A stretch of DNA of 64,000 nucleotides from Martelella sp. AD-3 (GCF_001578105.1 NZ_CP014275.1:1612001-1676000); one strand, 5' to 3'. Shown: positions 16,923-26,327, counted from the stretch's first letter. Numbers and translations are program-made. Notes: a model not told the origin generated them from the letters alone.

Positions 16923-18479
16923 TTAGAAAGGGAGGGCCTTGTCTTTGCCGACCCATAGGCCAGGGGCAACAGACGCATAGTCGACCGGTGGCTTCGCACT
17001 GTAGAAGCCGTTCTGTTTCATGATTTTCCGAACGGCGGCTGCAGCGTTATCAAGGGCTTCCTTGCCTGATATCTGGCTGACCAGGGCCCGGTTGACCTCG
17101 TTGCCGATCACCTGTTCCATCTCGAACATGCCGGGCAGGCGCGGTGCGCACCATGCATATTCAAGGGAGTTTGCCATGACTTCTGCAGGCTGCGACACGG
17201 CCTGAAGGTTCGGATTGGTCAGCACCGAACGATAACCGGGGCCGACGCCGTTCGCATTGGCTTCATTCATGGCCATGATCGACGATGTCGTCAGGAAGGC
17301 CAGCATCAAAAACGCCCCTTCGGGGTTCTGGCTGGATGCTGCGACACAGGATGTCGAGCCGGCTATATTCGGCGGCGCAAACCGACCGCCGGAGATCCGC
17401 GGCTCATATATGGTCACAAAATCGCCGACGATCTGGGACTGGTCCGGCCGCATGGCTTGCGTGCCGGAATCCTGCCAGCTGAGATTGGTTGCGACCTGAC
17501 CACCGAGCCACGCTGCCCGGTTTTCACCCCAGCCCGCGCCTGCGTAGCCTTCAATCGCGTTTTTCGACAGGGCCAGGATGATGTCCATCCCCTTATTGCC
17601 TGCGTCGCCGTTGAAGATCGGCTCCCAGTTCTCATCGAAAAGCGTCATGCCCGCCTGAGCCGCTACATGTTCCCATGTGTAGGTTGACCACATGCCACGT
17701 GCACCCATGAGGCCAACGCCGGCCACACCGGGGACCTTGCCGTTCAGTTCCGATGAAATCCGGATCAGTTCGTCGTAGGTCGGGACCGATGACCATCTGT
17801 CGATGGGCCCGCCCAGAACCTCTTCCACCATCGACTTGCGCAGATGAACCATCTGGAAATCGCAGTCGAACGGAATGCCATACATGGTGCCGTTGAAGAA
17901 ACCGTAGTTCAGGCGGTACGTGTCGTAGAAATCGCCAAGTGGCAGCCCCCATTTGTCGGCATAGTCATCAAGTGGGGCCAGGAAACCCGGTGCGGCAAAG
18001 TCGCCAAGCCATGGCGAGAAGAACTGCAACGCGTCAAAAGAGGCGTTTCCGGAGATGAATTCGGCAATCGCCTTGTCATAAAAACTGTCATCGGGAATCG
18101 GAACCAGCTCAACCTTGATTCCGGACAGTGCCTCAAACGGCGCCAGCCCTGCAGCGGCTGAATCGCGGTCGGCTGCGCCGATCGCAAAACGCACTGTTGT
18201 CCCTGCCAGCTGTCTGCGGATTTCCTCCCAGTCCGCTGTCCGGATCCAGTCAGTGTTCTTGTCCCAAAGTGGCTTGGAATCAGACATTCCATACAGGGCT
18301 TGATAGTCGGGTTTTACATATTGAGAGATCGAAATCTGATCGAGAATCGTTTGCGGATCAGGCAGGCCTGATTGCGCAAACAGCGATCTGCCACCCATCG
18401 TGGCTCCCATGACTGTGATGCCGGCAGCAGAGCTGGCTTTCAGAAATGAGCGTCGTGAAAAGCTTCCTTTAACAGGCAT
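16923..18479 (-). CDS. Tat-exported extracellular sugar-binding protein
   Basis: A 518-residue family 1 solute-binding protein, longer than the usual 400-450. The N-terminus has a twin-arginine signal (FSRRSFLKASSAAGITVMGA), so it folds before export to the periplasm. The mature part shows typical binding-protein patterns (LAPFEALSGIKVELVPIPDD, NGTMYGIPFDCDFQMVHLRK, TSSIMAMNEANANGVGPGYR). The ATG at 18479 follows GAGGAGGAATTC; an upstream in-frame start is rejected. It is the first gene of the ABC/kinase operon and is divergent from the DRL gene. It captures the sugar for the permeases downstream. Confidence 0.9.
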   Translation of the reverse strand: MPVKGSFSRRSFLKASSAAGITVMGATMGGRSLFAQSGLPDPQTILDQISISQYVKPDYQALYGMSDSKPLWDKNTDWIRTADWEEIRRQLAGTTVRFAIGAADRDSAAAGLAPFEALSGIKVELVPIPDDSFYDKAIAEFISGNASFDALQFFSPWLGDFAAPGFLAPLDDYADKWGLPLGDFYDTYRLNYGFFNGTMYGIPFDCDFQMVHLRKSMVEEVLGGPIDRWSSVPTYDELIRISSELNGKVPGVAGVGLMGARGMWSTYTWEHVAAQAGMTLFDENWEPIFNGDAGNKGMDIILALSKNAIEGYAGAGWGENRAAWLGGQVATNLSWQDSGTQAMRPDQSQIVGDFVTIYEPRISGGRFAPPNIAGSTSCVAASSQNPEGAFLMLAFLTTSSIMAMNEANANGVGPGYRSVLTNPNLQAVSQPAEVMANSLEYAWCAPRLPGMFEMEQVIGNEVNRALVSQISGKEALDNAAAAVRKIMKQNGFYSAKPPVDYASVAPGLWVGKDKALPF

Positions 18480-18589
18480 TGAATTCCTCCTCGGGTCCAG
18501 CGCTATAACCGCATTTTCGACAACCCGGCCGCCGGCAATCACGATGCGATTACGGACAGAAGGGGATGCTCCTCCGAACAGTGGTATAG

Positions 18590-18765
18590 CAAATAGAACT
18601 TTTGTTCATAAAATATGTTCTGTCAAGTGCCGCGTTTGACGGCGCACAATTCCCTTATTGTAGAGGCCATGGTCAATGCTCGTTTTGACTGTCAGGATTC
18701 TTAAAAATGCGATTTGAACAAAGTTATTGACTTTAGAACAAATTTTCTGAATGTTTTGTCAAATC
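18590..18765. promoter_or_regulatory. Divergent ABC/DRL control region with GAAC-type operators
   Basis: A perfect palindrome GAACTTTTGTTC lies at 18596-18607 with TATGTTC close by. On the other side GAACAAA occurs twice, exactly 20 bases apart (18716 and 18736), which is two helical turns. A reverse-strand -35 TTGACA (18626-18621) and a forward TTGACT (18727-18732) are plausible promoter boxes. Together with GAACATTTGTCC near 10651 these suggest one shared SorC-type regulon. Boxes were assigned by eye. Confidence 0.5.
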
Positions 18766-18787
18766 CTATCGAAAGAGGCATCAGGGA

Positions 18788-20122
18788 ATGGCATCAAATA
18801 TTGCGCTCACAGGATTGGCCAAGGATTTGGCAAAGCGTGCGGAGACAGGGCGGCCCGTCAGGGTTGGCCTGATCGGTTCGGGCGAAATGGGAACTGACAT
18901 CGTTACGCGCACCGCAATGATGGATGGAATTGAGGTTTCCGCGATCGCGGATATCAATCCGACCGCTGCCCACAAGGCTGTTGAAATCGCCCGGCAGAGC
19001 CGGGGGCACAGCCGCGATGTCGGGTCCGTCGATTTGTTGAATAGGACAATCGAAAAGGGTGAAACCGCGATTGCCGAGGACGTTGACCTCATTCTCAATT
19101 CTGGCCTGATCGACGTCGTCATCGATGCAACCGGTATTCCTTCGGTCGGTGCGGAAATCGGCCTGAAGGCGATGGAAAACGGCAAGCATCTGGTGATGAT
19201 GAATGTCGAAGCAGACGTCACGATTGGCGCCTATCTGAGGCGGGAGGCCGAGCGTCTCGGCGTGATTTACAGCCTGGGTGCCGGAGATGAACCGTCGGCG
19301 TGCATGGAGCTGATCGAGTTTGTTTCGGCCATGGGGCACAGGATCGTCTGTGCCGGCAAAGGCAAGAACAACCCGCTCAACATTGACGCAACGCCCGATG
19401 ACTACGCGGCTGAGGCGCGCGAACGCCATATGAACGCGCGCATGCTTGTTGAGTTTGTCGACGGTTCGAAAACCATGGTTGAGATGGCCGCGATTGCCAA
19501 CGCCACGGGTCTTGTGCCGGATTGCGATGGCATGCACGGCCCGGCTGCCGGTCCGAAAGAGCTGGCAAAGACACTCATTCCAACGAAAGACGGTGGTATT
19601 CTGTCAGGGATCGGCAAGGTCGATTACTCGGTCGGCAAGAATCTTGCGCCCGGTGTTTTCGTTGTTGCCGAGGCGGAGCACCCGCGAATCTGGGAGCGCA
19701 TGACCGACCTGAAAATGGGCGATGGGCCGTATTTCGGCTTCATCCGCCCCTATCATCTGACATCGCTGGAAGTGCCGCTGACCTGCGCGCGCGCCGTACT
19801 CTACAACAAGGCGGACATGGTTCCGCTTGATCGTCCTGTCGCCGAGGTTTGTGCTGTTGCCAAACGCGATTTGAAGCCCGGCGAAAAGCTGGACCAGATT
19901 GGTGAATACACCTACCGGGCCTGGGTCATGGAAGCCTCGAAAGCCCGCGTGGCGAAGGGCAGGCCAGCCGGCCTTCTGTCAGGTTCGCTGGTCACGGCCC
20001 CGATCAGGAAGGGCGAGTTGATCACCAGCGACAATACAAGATTGCCGGAAGATTCACGCATCGCCGCGTTGCGCGACCTGCAAGATCAAATCCTATTTGG
20101 AAAAGAGGTTGCCCATGCATGA
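18788..20122 (+). CDS. DRL-type NAD(P) oxidoreductase with SAF domain (COG4091)
   Basis: A 444-residue protein of the predicted homoserine-dehydrogenase-like/SAF family. An N-terminal Rossmann fold has GLIGSGEMGTDIV (about 26-38). The middle part has DVVIDATGIPSVGAEIGLKA, GKHLVMMNVEADVTIG and SLGAGDEPSACMELIEFVSA. The C-terminal SAF region is AVAKRDLKPGEKLDQIGEYT ... APIRKGELITSDN. The pattern closely matches, as I remember it, Brucella abortus DRL, which converts 1-deoxy-D-xylulose 5-phosphate to 2-C-methyl-D-erythritol 4-phosphate. Not all members of the family have that activity. Here it starts an operon with a TPP-dependent dehydrogenase, so a catabolic role, perhaps in the reverse direction, is likelier than isoprenoid synthesis. 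It overlaps the next gene by 8 bases. Confidence 0.8.
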   Translation: MASNIALTGLAKDLAKRAETGRPVRVGLIGSGEMGTDIVTRTAMMDGIEVSAIADINPTAAHKAVEIARQSRGHSRDVGSVDLLNRTIEKGETAIAEDVDLILNSGLIDVVIDATGIPSVGAEIGLKAMENGKHLVMMNVEADVTIGAYLRREAERLGVIYSLGAGDEPSACMELIEFVSAMGHRIVCAGKGKNNPLNIDATPDDYAAEARERHMNARMLVEFVDGSKTMVEMAAIANATGLVPDCDGMHGPAAGPKELAKTLIPTKDGGILSGIGKVDYSVGKNLAPGVFVVAEAEHPRIWERMTDLKMGDGPYFGFIRPYHLTSLEVPLTCARAVLYNKADMVPLDRPVAEVCAVAKRDLKPGEKLDQIGEYTYRAWVMEASKARVAKGRPAGLLSGSLVTAPIRKGELITSDNTRLPEDSRIAALRDLQDQILFGKEVAHA

Positions 20123-21119
20123 GGAAAACCGTCCTTACGCTATCCGAACCTATACCCCTGCGGTGCTGAAGGAAGCCCTTCGGAAGATGTATCTGATCCG
20201 CAAGTTCGAGGAAGGCGCCGAACAAAGCTACATGCGTGGCCTGATCCACGGAACAATGCACCTTTCCATCGGCCAGGAGGCATCTGCCGTTGCATCCTGC
20301 ATCTCTCTCAGTGACGAGGACAAGATCACATCCACGCACCGTGGTCATGGCCATTGCGTGGCCAAAGGCGCCGATCTGGGCCGGATGTTCGCCGAGTTTT
20401 TCGGCAAGGAAACGGGTTATTGCCGGGGGCGCGGCGGTTCCATGCACATCGCCGATGTTGCAAAAGGCAATCTGGGCGCCAATGGCATCGTTGGCGGCGG
20501 CCTGCCGATATCGGTTGGCGCCGCGCTATCGGCCAAACGGCTTGGCACCGGTGCTGTTACCGTCTGTTTTTTTGGAGATGGCGCCAACAATGAAGGTGCG
20601 TTTCACGAGGCGCTGAACATGGCCTCGGTCTGGAAGCTGCCTGTCGTTTTTGTCTGCGAAAACAACAAGTATGGCATGTCGACATCGGTAGAGCGATCAA
20701 CCGCTGTCAAGAATATCTCCGAGCGTGCCGTCGCTTACAACATGCCCGGTGTAACCGTCGACGGAAATGACTTTTCCGCCGTGGCCGAGGCCGTTGATAC
20801 AGCTGTCGCGCGGGCGCGCGCCGGCGAGGGCCCGAGCCTTGTCGAGAACCTGACTTATCGTTGGCGGGGACACTCGAAGTCAGACCGGAACCGCTACCGC
20901 ACAAAAGAAGAAATCAATGAATGGATGGGGCGGGATCCGATCCCGCGCATGGCCGCTTTGCTCGTTGAACACAAGATTCTGACCGAAAGCGACGTTGCCG
21001 CGCTTGAGAGCGAGGCAGAACAGACGATCAAGGATGCAATCGCCTTTGCAAGTGAAGGAGAGGATCCGAAGATCGAAGAAGCAACCCGTTACGTCTATAC
21101 AGAAGGCCCTTTGGCATGA
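20115..21119 (+). CDS. TPP-dependent dehydrogenase E1 alpha subunit (AcoA/PdhA type)
   Basis: A 334-residue E1 alpha. The TPP/Mg motif runs from [18 protein letters not shown] to VCENNKYG. The activation and substrate parts are [19 protein letters not shown] and [20 protein letters not shown]; the phosphorylation-loop-like [11 protein letters not shown] is also present. With E1 beta it decarboxylates a 2-oxo acid or cleaves an acetoin-like ketol and reductively acylates the E2 lipoyl group. The true start is the ATG at 20115 with AAGAGG before it. It overlaps the DRL gene and abuts E1 beta by ATGA. Because the E2 partner is of AcoC type, an acetoin- or deoxyketose-cleaving role is favoured over pyruvate dehydrogenase. 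Confidence 0.9.
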   Translation: MHEENRPYAIRTYTPAVLKEALRKMYLIRKFEEGAEQSYMRGLIHGTMHLSIGQEASAVASCISLSDEDKITSTHRGHGHCVAKGADLGRMFAEFFGKETGYCRGRGGSMHIADVAKGNLGANGIVGGGLPISVGAALSAKRLGTGAVTVCFFGDGANNEGAFHEALNMASVWKLPVVFVCENNKYGMSTSVERSTAVKNISERAVAYNMPGVTVDGNDFSAVAEAVDTAVARARAGEGPSLVENLTYRWRGHSKSDRNRYRTKEEINEWMGRDPIPRMAALLVEHKILTESDVAALESEAEQTIKDAIAFASEGEDPKIEEATRYVYTEGPLA

Positions 21120-22126
21120 GCGCTGAAAAATCTCCTGACCGTCGTGAGCTGTCGTATGCGGAGGCCATTCGCGAGGCGATGGATATCGCCCTTGCAGCTG
21201 ATCCGCGCGTTATACTCATGGGCGAAGACATCGGTGTTTATGGCGGCGCCTTTCAGGTCACCGGCGACCTCGTTCACAAATATGGGACTGATCGGGTCAT
21301 GGATACGCCCATTTCCGAGCTTGGTGGTGCCGGCGTTGCCGTTGGCGCTGCCCTGACCGGCCTTAGGCCGATCTTCGAGTTCCAGTTCTCTGATTTTGCC
21401 GCACTGGCGATGGAGCAGATTGTCAATCAGGCTGCAAAGGTGCGGTACATGCTGGGCGGGGCCGTTTCAGTGCCGCTCGTCATGCGCTTTCCGGCCGGTT
21501 CCGGCACAGGTGCGGCAGCACAGCATTCGCAGAGCGTTGAGGCCTGGCTTGGCCATGTGCCGGGGCTGAAGGTGGTGCAGCCGTCAACGCCCGAGGATGC
21601 GAAGGGCATGCTTTTGGCGGCGCTGGAAGATCCCGATCCCGTGATGATTTTCGAACACAAAATTCTCTATAAGATGAAGGGACATGTTCCTGAAGGGCAA
21701 TACACAACGCCGATCGGGAAGGCTGCCGTGCGGCGCACCGGTCAGGACGTGAGCATCGTTGCGACATCTTTGATGGTTCACAAGGCCTTGTCTGCCGCGG
21801 ACCAACTGGCAGCAGAAGGTATCGACTGCGAAGTCATCGACCTGCGGACGGTGCGACCGATGGACCGGGAGACGGTTTTGGCTTCGGTGCGCAAAACCGG
21901 GCGTTTGATCTGCGTTTACGAAGGCGTCAAGACGCTCGGCGTGGGGGCCGAGGTCAGCGCCATGGTTGCTGAAAGCGATGCGTTCGATTTTCTCGATGCC
22001 CCAATCGTGCGGCTTGGCGGCAGCGAGTCCCCGATCCCCTACAATCCGGAACTAGAAAAGGCTGTTGTTCCGCAGGTTCCGAATATCCTCGAGGCCGCGC
22101 GTAATATCGCTAAAGGACGAATCTGA
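21116..22126 (+). CDS. TPP-dependent dehydrogenase E1 beta subunit (AcoB/PdhB type)
   Basis: A 336-residue transketolase-like beta subunit. Motifs include [35 protein letters not shown] and [20 protein letters not shown]. The C-terminal transketolase domain has [20 protein letters not shown] and [20 protein letters not shown]. It forms the alpha2beta2 E1 with the upstream gene product, overlapping it by 4 bases, and shares a base with the E2 start. Confidence 0.92.
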   Translation: MSAEKSPDRRELSYAEAIREAMDIALAADPRVILMGEDIGVYGGAFQVTGDLVHKYGTDRVMDTPISELGGAGVAVGAALTGLRPIFEFQFSDFAALAMEQIVNQAAKVRYMLGGAVSVPLVMRFPAGSGTGAAAQHSQSVEAWLGHVPGLKVVQPSTPEDAKGMLLAALEDPDPVMIFEHKILYKMKGHVPEGQYTTPIGKAAVRRTGQDVSIVATSLMVHKALSAADQLAAEGIDCEVIDLRTVRPMDRETVLASVRKTGRLICVYEGVKTLGVGAEVSAMVAESDAFDFLDAPIVRLGGSESPIPYNPELEKAVVPQVPNILEAARNIAKGRI

Positions 22127-23436
22127 TGCCGGTTGAAGTCATTATGCCGAAAGTCGACATGGATATGGCCAGCGGCAAGGTCGCGACATGGCATGTCCTG
22201 TCCGGCGAGCATGTTGAAAAAGGCACGCCTCTGTTTGATATCGAGACCGACAAGGCGGCGATGGAGGTTGAGGCGGAAGCATCGGGCATACTGCATCATC
22301 TCGTTGCGGAAGGGGTTGATGTTCCCATTGGCCAGCCTGTCGCCTGGCTTTATCAGGAGGGGGAGGAAGTCGGCGAACCGCCAACGGCTGTGCCGCTTGC
22401 GGCAAGCGAAGACAAGAAGGCATCCCCGCCAGCGGACGAAACGGAGCGTGATCCTGTTTCGGCTGTTAAGGCCGATCGTGTTGAACCGCAGCAGGATGGC
22501 GCTGCCGACAAAGTCCGGGCAACGCCACTGGCGCGCACGATCGCGCGGGACGCCGCCGTGGAGCTAACCGAGATTGCGGGCACCGGCCCGCGTGGACGCG
22601 TTCAGGCCGCTGACGTGCGCGGAAAGATCGATGCACGCCAGACAGAGACGCCAGCGCTTCAGTTTCAGGCTGAAAGCGGTCCTCTCAATATTTCAAGGTC
22701 GCGTGCTGACAAGGGCATACCTGTTGTTCTGATCCACGGCTTTGGCAGCGATGCGAGCGCGTGGAAGCCGTTGGAAGCCTATCTTAAGGGGCGACCGGTC
22801 ATTCGCATAGAATTGCCAGGGCACGGAAAATCTCCGAAGCTGCGCATTGATAGTTTTGCCGAACTCTCCTCTGTGGTGCGCCGGGCTTTCGATACGCTGG
22901 ATATCGAGCGCGCGCATCTGGTCGGGCATAGCCTTGGCGGTGCGCTGGCATTGTCACTGGCAGATACACGGTCCAAGTCCATCGCTTCGTTAACGCTGAT
23001 TGCGCCGGGCGGTCTTGGACCGGAGGTGAACGGTCCTGCCCTTGAGGGGATATCGCGATCAACGCGGGCGGAGAGCCTGGGGCCGTGGCTCAAGGAGTTG
23101 GTGTTTGACGAGACGATGATTACGGACGGGTATGTCAAAGCCGCCATGGCTTCGCGCAAGGATCCGGCGCTGCGAGCCGCGCAGGCCAGACTGTGCGATA
23201 CCTTGTTTCCCGACGGTGTTCAGTCGTTTGACCTTAAAGCGGCGATTGGCCGGGTTGACGTTCCCACATGTCTTATCTGGGGGAAGAATGATGCCATTAT
23301 TCCATGGCGACATGCGTTGCGCGCTCCGGGAAATATTGCCCTTCATCTTTTCGACGGGGTTGGCCACACGCCACAATTTGAAGCACCCGCCGAGGTTGGC
23401 AAGATATTGCGTCAAGTCTATGATGGCGCATCATAA
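22126..23436 (+). CDS. Lipoyl E2-like protein with alpha/beta-hydrolase domain (AcoC type)
   Basis: A 436-residue protein in three parts. Residues 1-80 form a lipoyl domain with the modified lysine in FDIETDKAAMEVEAEASG. Residues about 125-167 form the peripheral-subunit-binding domain (ATPLARTIARDAAVELTEIA, GTGPRGRVQAADV). Residues 195-436 form an alpha/beta-hydrolase fold (LIHGFGSDASAW, nucleophile GHSLGG, Asp in WGKNDAII, His in GVGHTPQFEAP) in place of the usual 2-oxoacid acyltransferase domain. The same build is known in AcoC of acetoin dehydrogenase systems. No E3 (lipoamide dehydrogenase) gene is present here, so a chromosomal E3 must serve. Confidence 0.88.
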   Translation: MPVEVIMPKVDMDMASGKVATWHVLSGEHVEKGTPLFDIETDKAAMEVEAEASGILHHLVAEGVDVPIGQPVAWLYQEGEEVGEPPTAVPLAASEDKKASPPADETERDPVSAVKADRVEPQQDGAADKVRATPLARTIARDAAVELTEIAGTGPRGRVQAADVRGKIDARQTETPALQFQAESGPLNISRSRADKGIPVVLIHGFGSDASAWKPLEAYLKGRPVIRIELPGHGKSPKLRIDSFAELSSVVRRAFDTLDIERAHLVGHSLGGALALSLADTRSKSIASLTLIAPGGLGPEVNGPALEGISRSTRAESLGPWLKELVFDETMITDGYVKAAMASRKDPALRAAQARLCDTLFPDGVQSFDLKAAIGRVDVPTCLIWGKNDAIIPWRHALRAPGNIALHLFDGVGHTPQFEAPAEVGKILRQVYDGAS

Positions 23437-23460
23437 AATCTTGCCAACAGGACAGGACAG

Positions 23461-24450
23461 ATGCCGGACAGCCAGAGCAATGAATCCGCCGGGTCGCGCG
23501 GTCGCAGTTTCGGGACCGCGGGCGATGAGTTACGGGTTCGTGCCGCATGGCTTTATTATGTCGAAGGTCTGACGCAAGCCGAGGTTTCCAAAAAGCTCGG
23601 TGTCAACCGGATCATGATCACACGATTGCTGTCGGAGGCCCGCGGCCGGGGTGAGGTCATTATTCGCATAAAGTCTGATCTGGCACCGTTGATGAAAATC
23701 CAGAGAAAACTGGAGGATCGTTTTGGGCTGCAAGAGGCTGTTGTTGCGCCGCTATCCGATACGGAGAGTGATCCTACACGTGCTGTTGCGGCTGTGGCAG
23801 GAGGATTTGTTTCGGAGCTGATGACCAATAATCTGACGGTCGGTGTCGGCTGGGGGCGAACATTGCATGCGATGTTGCCTTTTGTCGAAGGCAAGAAGCT
23901 CGATGGTGTGCGCATCGTCTCACTGCTTGGCGGCATTGCGCAGGCGCGGCGTTTCAATCCGGCAGAATTTGCCTGGCAATTTGCCGAGCTTTTCGACGCG
24001 GAAGGCTTTTTGGTGCCTGCGCCGGCGCTTGTCGATAGCGCGCAGACAAAGCATGCGCTGCTTGAGCATTGCGGCCTCGATCAGGTTCTGCAAATGGCTG
24101 AAACCTGCGATGTCGCACTTGTCTCCTGTGGCGGGATATCAACCCTGACCACGTCGTTCCGGCTCGGGCATGTCTCGGAAGCGGAACGCCAGTCGCTGAT
24201 CGAGGCCGGCACGGTTGGCGATATTCTCTATAATTTTCTGGATAAGGATGGTCATTCGGTTGACCACCCCGTCAATGCGCGTGCCATGTCGCCATCGATT
24301 GAACGGCTGATACGGATCAAGAAGAAAGTTCTGATCTCCGGGGGAATGGAAAAGACCGAGATGATCCTCGCCACGTTGAAGGCGCTGCGGCCCAGTACCC
24401 TGATTACCGACGAATTGACGGCGTTGCGCCTTCTGGAAATGTCGCACTGA
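23461..24450 (+). CDS. Second SorC-family transcriptional regulator
   Basis: A 329-residue SorC-type regulator. The helix-turn-helix is LTQAEVSKKLGVNRIMITRL followed by LSEARGRGEVIIRI; the ligand domain has GVGWGRTLHAMLPFVEG and VALVSCGGISTL. It lies 24 bases after the E2 gene and is probably cotranscribed with DRL-E1-E2. It is a paralogue of the regulator at 10742, so the locus may be controlled by two effectors, for example a PTS-derived and a kinase-derived phosphosugar. Confidence 0.9.
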   Translation: MPDSQSNESAGSRGRSFGTAGDELRVRAAWLYYVEGLTQAEVSKKLGVNRIMITRLLSEARGRGEVIIRIKSDLAPLMKIQRKLEDRFGLQEAVVAPLSDTESDPTRAVAAVAGGFVSELMTNNLTVGVGWGRTLHAMLPFVEGKKLDGVRIVSLLGGIAQARRFNPAEFAWQFAELFDAEGFLVPAPALVDSAQTKHALLEHCGLDQVLQMAETCDVALVSCGGISTLTTSFRLGHVSEAERQSLIEAGTVGDILYNFLDKDGHSVDHPVNARAMSPSIERLIRIKKKVLISGGMEKTEMILATLKALRPSTLITDELTALRLLEMSH

Positions 24451-24622
24451 CTGAGCGTGTCCTGAAGCACTGGCTTGTCGTTGGGCAATATTGTGTCCGT
24501 CATCGAATGATTTTGGACAGAATGGCGTTTGGATTTCAGGAGGCTCTGGCTCGTCTGATTTGTTGATTTAAGCTGCGTTTGCGTGATTGTAATGCGCGAA
24601 AGGGCTGAATAGCCCCGCGAAT
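24451..24622. other. Intergenic, no gene
   Basis: Between the SorC gene and the IS3-type relic no supported coding sequence is seen. A reverse-strand frame crosses it but has no family resemblance. Confidence 0.4.
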
Positions 24623-25308
24623 TGTAGACACCTTCCTGCCTAAAAATGAGGTAAGAAGGCGATCATGAGCAAATCGAATTTCAGTGACGATTTCAAACGC
24701 GATGCCGTGCGTCAGACCACGGAACGAGGCTATCCGGTATCGAAGTCTCTCAGCGGCTCGGCGTAAGCCAGCATTCGCTCTATGCGTGGAAGAAGAGGTT
24801 TGCCGGCTCGACGCCACAAGCCAGCGCCGAGTCCGAGGAGATCAAGCGGCTTAAGAAAGAGTTGGTTCGCGTCACAGAGGAGCGCGATATCCTAAAAAAA
24901 GCGGCCGCGTACTTCGCCAGGGATGCAAAGTGAAGTACGCATTTATCGCCCTGCATCGGCTGCAGTTTTCGGTGCGGACGATGTGCCGGCCTCTCCGGGT
25001 TCACTCAAGTGGATTTTATGCTTGGCTCAAAGCACCGCTGAGCAAGCGGGCCATCGAGGACAGGCGACAGACAGAGCTGTTGAGGTCTTCGTGGGAAGAC
25101 AGCGGCAAGGTTTACGGCTACCGCAAACTGCATGATGACCTGCTGGATCAGGGGGAGACGTGCTGCCCGAACCGGGTTTCGCGCCTGACCCGTCTTGCCG
25201 GCATCAAGGCCCAGATTGGCTATAAGCGACGTCCCGGAAGCTACAGTGGCAAACCTTCTGTTGCCGTCGACAACACGCTCGACAGACAGTTTGACGTGGA
25301 GGTGCCGG
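24623..25308 (+). mobile_element. Decayed IS3-family element (frameshifted orfA, truncated orfB)
   Basis: A left end starting TGTAGACACCTTCCTGCC is likely at 24623. OrfA starts at the ATG at 24665 (SKSNFSDDFKRDAVRQTTER) and loses its frame near 24743 by a single-base deletion. The next frame continues EVSQRLGVSQHSLYAWKKRF to KKAAAYFARDAK, ending at 24932. OrfB starts at 24930 (KYAFIALHRLQFSVRTMCRP, YGYRKLHDDLLDQG) and is cut off at about 25305, just after DNTLDRQFDVE, before the DDE core. No right terminal repeat is present. The element cannot transpose. Confidence 0.8.
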
Positions 25309-25887
25309 ATATCCGAGGTGCGCATCGACGTCGAGATCGCGACGCCGGATGATGCCGTGACGGCGCTTCGGGCTGACGAGGCCGATATCGCGCTGGCTTT
25401 CAACATGAAGCCCCAGCGCGACGTTCATGTCCTCTGGACCGACGACCTGCCGCTCCACTGCATCGCCGCGCCCCGCCATCCGATCGCCGGTCGGAAGGAG
25501 GTGAAGCTTGCCACGGTGCGCGACCATGCGATTGCCGTACAAAGCCCGGCGCTGGCGATCCGGCGTATACTTGAGGCCCATCACGGCTGGATTTTTTCCG
25601 AAAACCGCCCGCCCGTGGTGACCGATTCGCTGCAGCTTCTCAAACAGCGCGTCCTTTCCGGCAGCCATGTGGCGCTGACCTCCGAACTCGACACCGCCCA
25701 GGAACTGCTCGACGGCACGCTGGTCGCCATTCCGGTGAAGGGGCTCACCATCGGCCAGCAAACCATCTCGCTCGGCATCAGCGCCCGCCGCCCCCTGCCA
25801 CTGATCGCCACAAAGGTGGCCGACCTCTTGGCAAAGGATGTGGTTGGGATCCTCTCGGAAGTGCGCGCAAGAGAGACGAAGGCGTGA
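25309..25887 (+). pseudogene. LysR-family regulator, C-terminal fragment fused to IS remnant
   Basis: About 190 residues match the effector-binding half of a LysR regulator: VRIDVEIATPDDAVTALRAD, EADIALAFNMKPQRDVHVLW, LPLHCIAAPRHPIAGRKEV, VVTDSLQLLKQRVLSGSHVA and LTSELDTAQELLDGTLVAIP. The DNA-binding N-terminus is absent. The upstream in-frame sequence belongs to the transposase relic, so IS insertion followed by deletion removed the first third of the gene. The fragment ends at its natural stop at 25887. It cannot act as a regulator. Confidence 0.8.
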
Positions 25888-26327
25888 CTATCCCGGCAGG
25901 GCGTGTTGTCCGGTTTGTTATCTTTCAGGCCAAAATCCCTACACATGGTGGCCTGAAGGCAGGCCGCAGGCGATTTTCGCCAAACTTGAGATGCCTAACG
26001 TCTGGGCTGACAAAACAGTGTCCAGATCCTGCCCCCGCAACCACTCTGCAGCGTGATATATTACTATGTGTTTCAAAATGAAGATTCAGGTCAATGCCGA
26101 ATTTGGGCGGCCGCCTTGCACCTATGCCAGCCGTTCAGAAGCTTGCCCGAGCGACCTGCCGTTCGTTGCGGCACTGTGAAAGGCACAGGGTGTAGATGAA
26201 GCCGGCAGATTCTGCGCGACGCGCGAAGGGCCGTCTCAAACAGGCATACGCTTAGGGCGCAGACGCGTAACGCTTCGACCCATCAGGCTTATCTCAAAGA
26301 GATAAACCGGTGAGCCTCCGGGGGCGT
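25888..26327. other. Prophage left boundary region, no gene
   Basis: No supported gene in 440 bases. This is the junction between the decayed LysR fragment and the integrase gene, where attL is expected. No tRNA gene is seen. The only clear structure is the inverted repeat described separately at 26285-26317. Confidence 0.4.
26285..26317. terminator. Inverted repeat downstream of integrase, possible terminator or att arm
   Basis: TTATCTC (26289-26295) and GAGATAA (26299-26305) form a perfect 7-bp stem with an AAA loop, bounded by AGGCT and AGCCT. It is just past the 3' end of the leftward integrase gene. It could end that transcript or be part of the attachment site. There is no U-run typical of a strong intrinsic terminator. 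Confidence 0.35.

Noticed and set aside
18788..20122. Annotation as homoserine dehydrogenase
   Set aside because: The SAF domain and the pattern of conserved motifs match the DRL/COG4091 group; the genomic context is sugar breakdown, not threonine/methionine synthesis.
20115..23436. Annotation as the housekeeping pyruvate dehydrogenase
   Set aside because: The E2 lacks the acyltransferase core and has a hydrolase domain as in AcoC; the E1 beta carries no lipoyl domain, unlike the PdhB of alphaproteobacteria.
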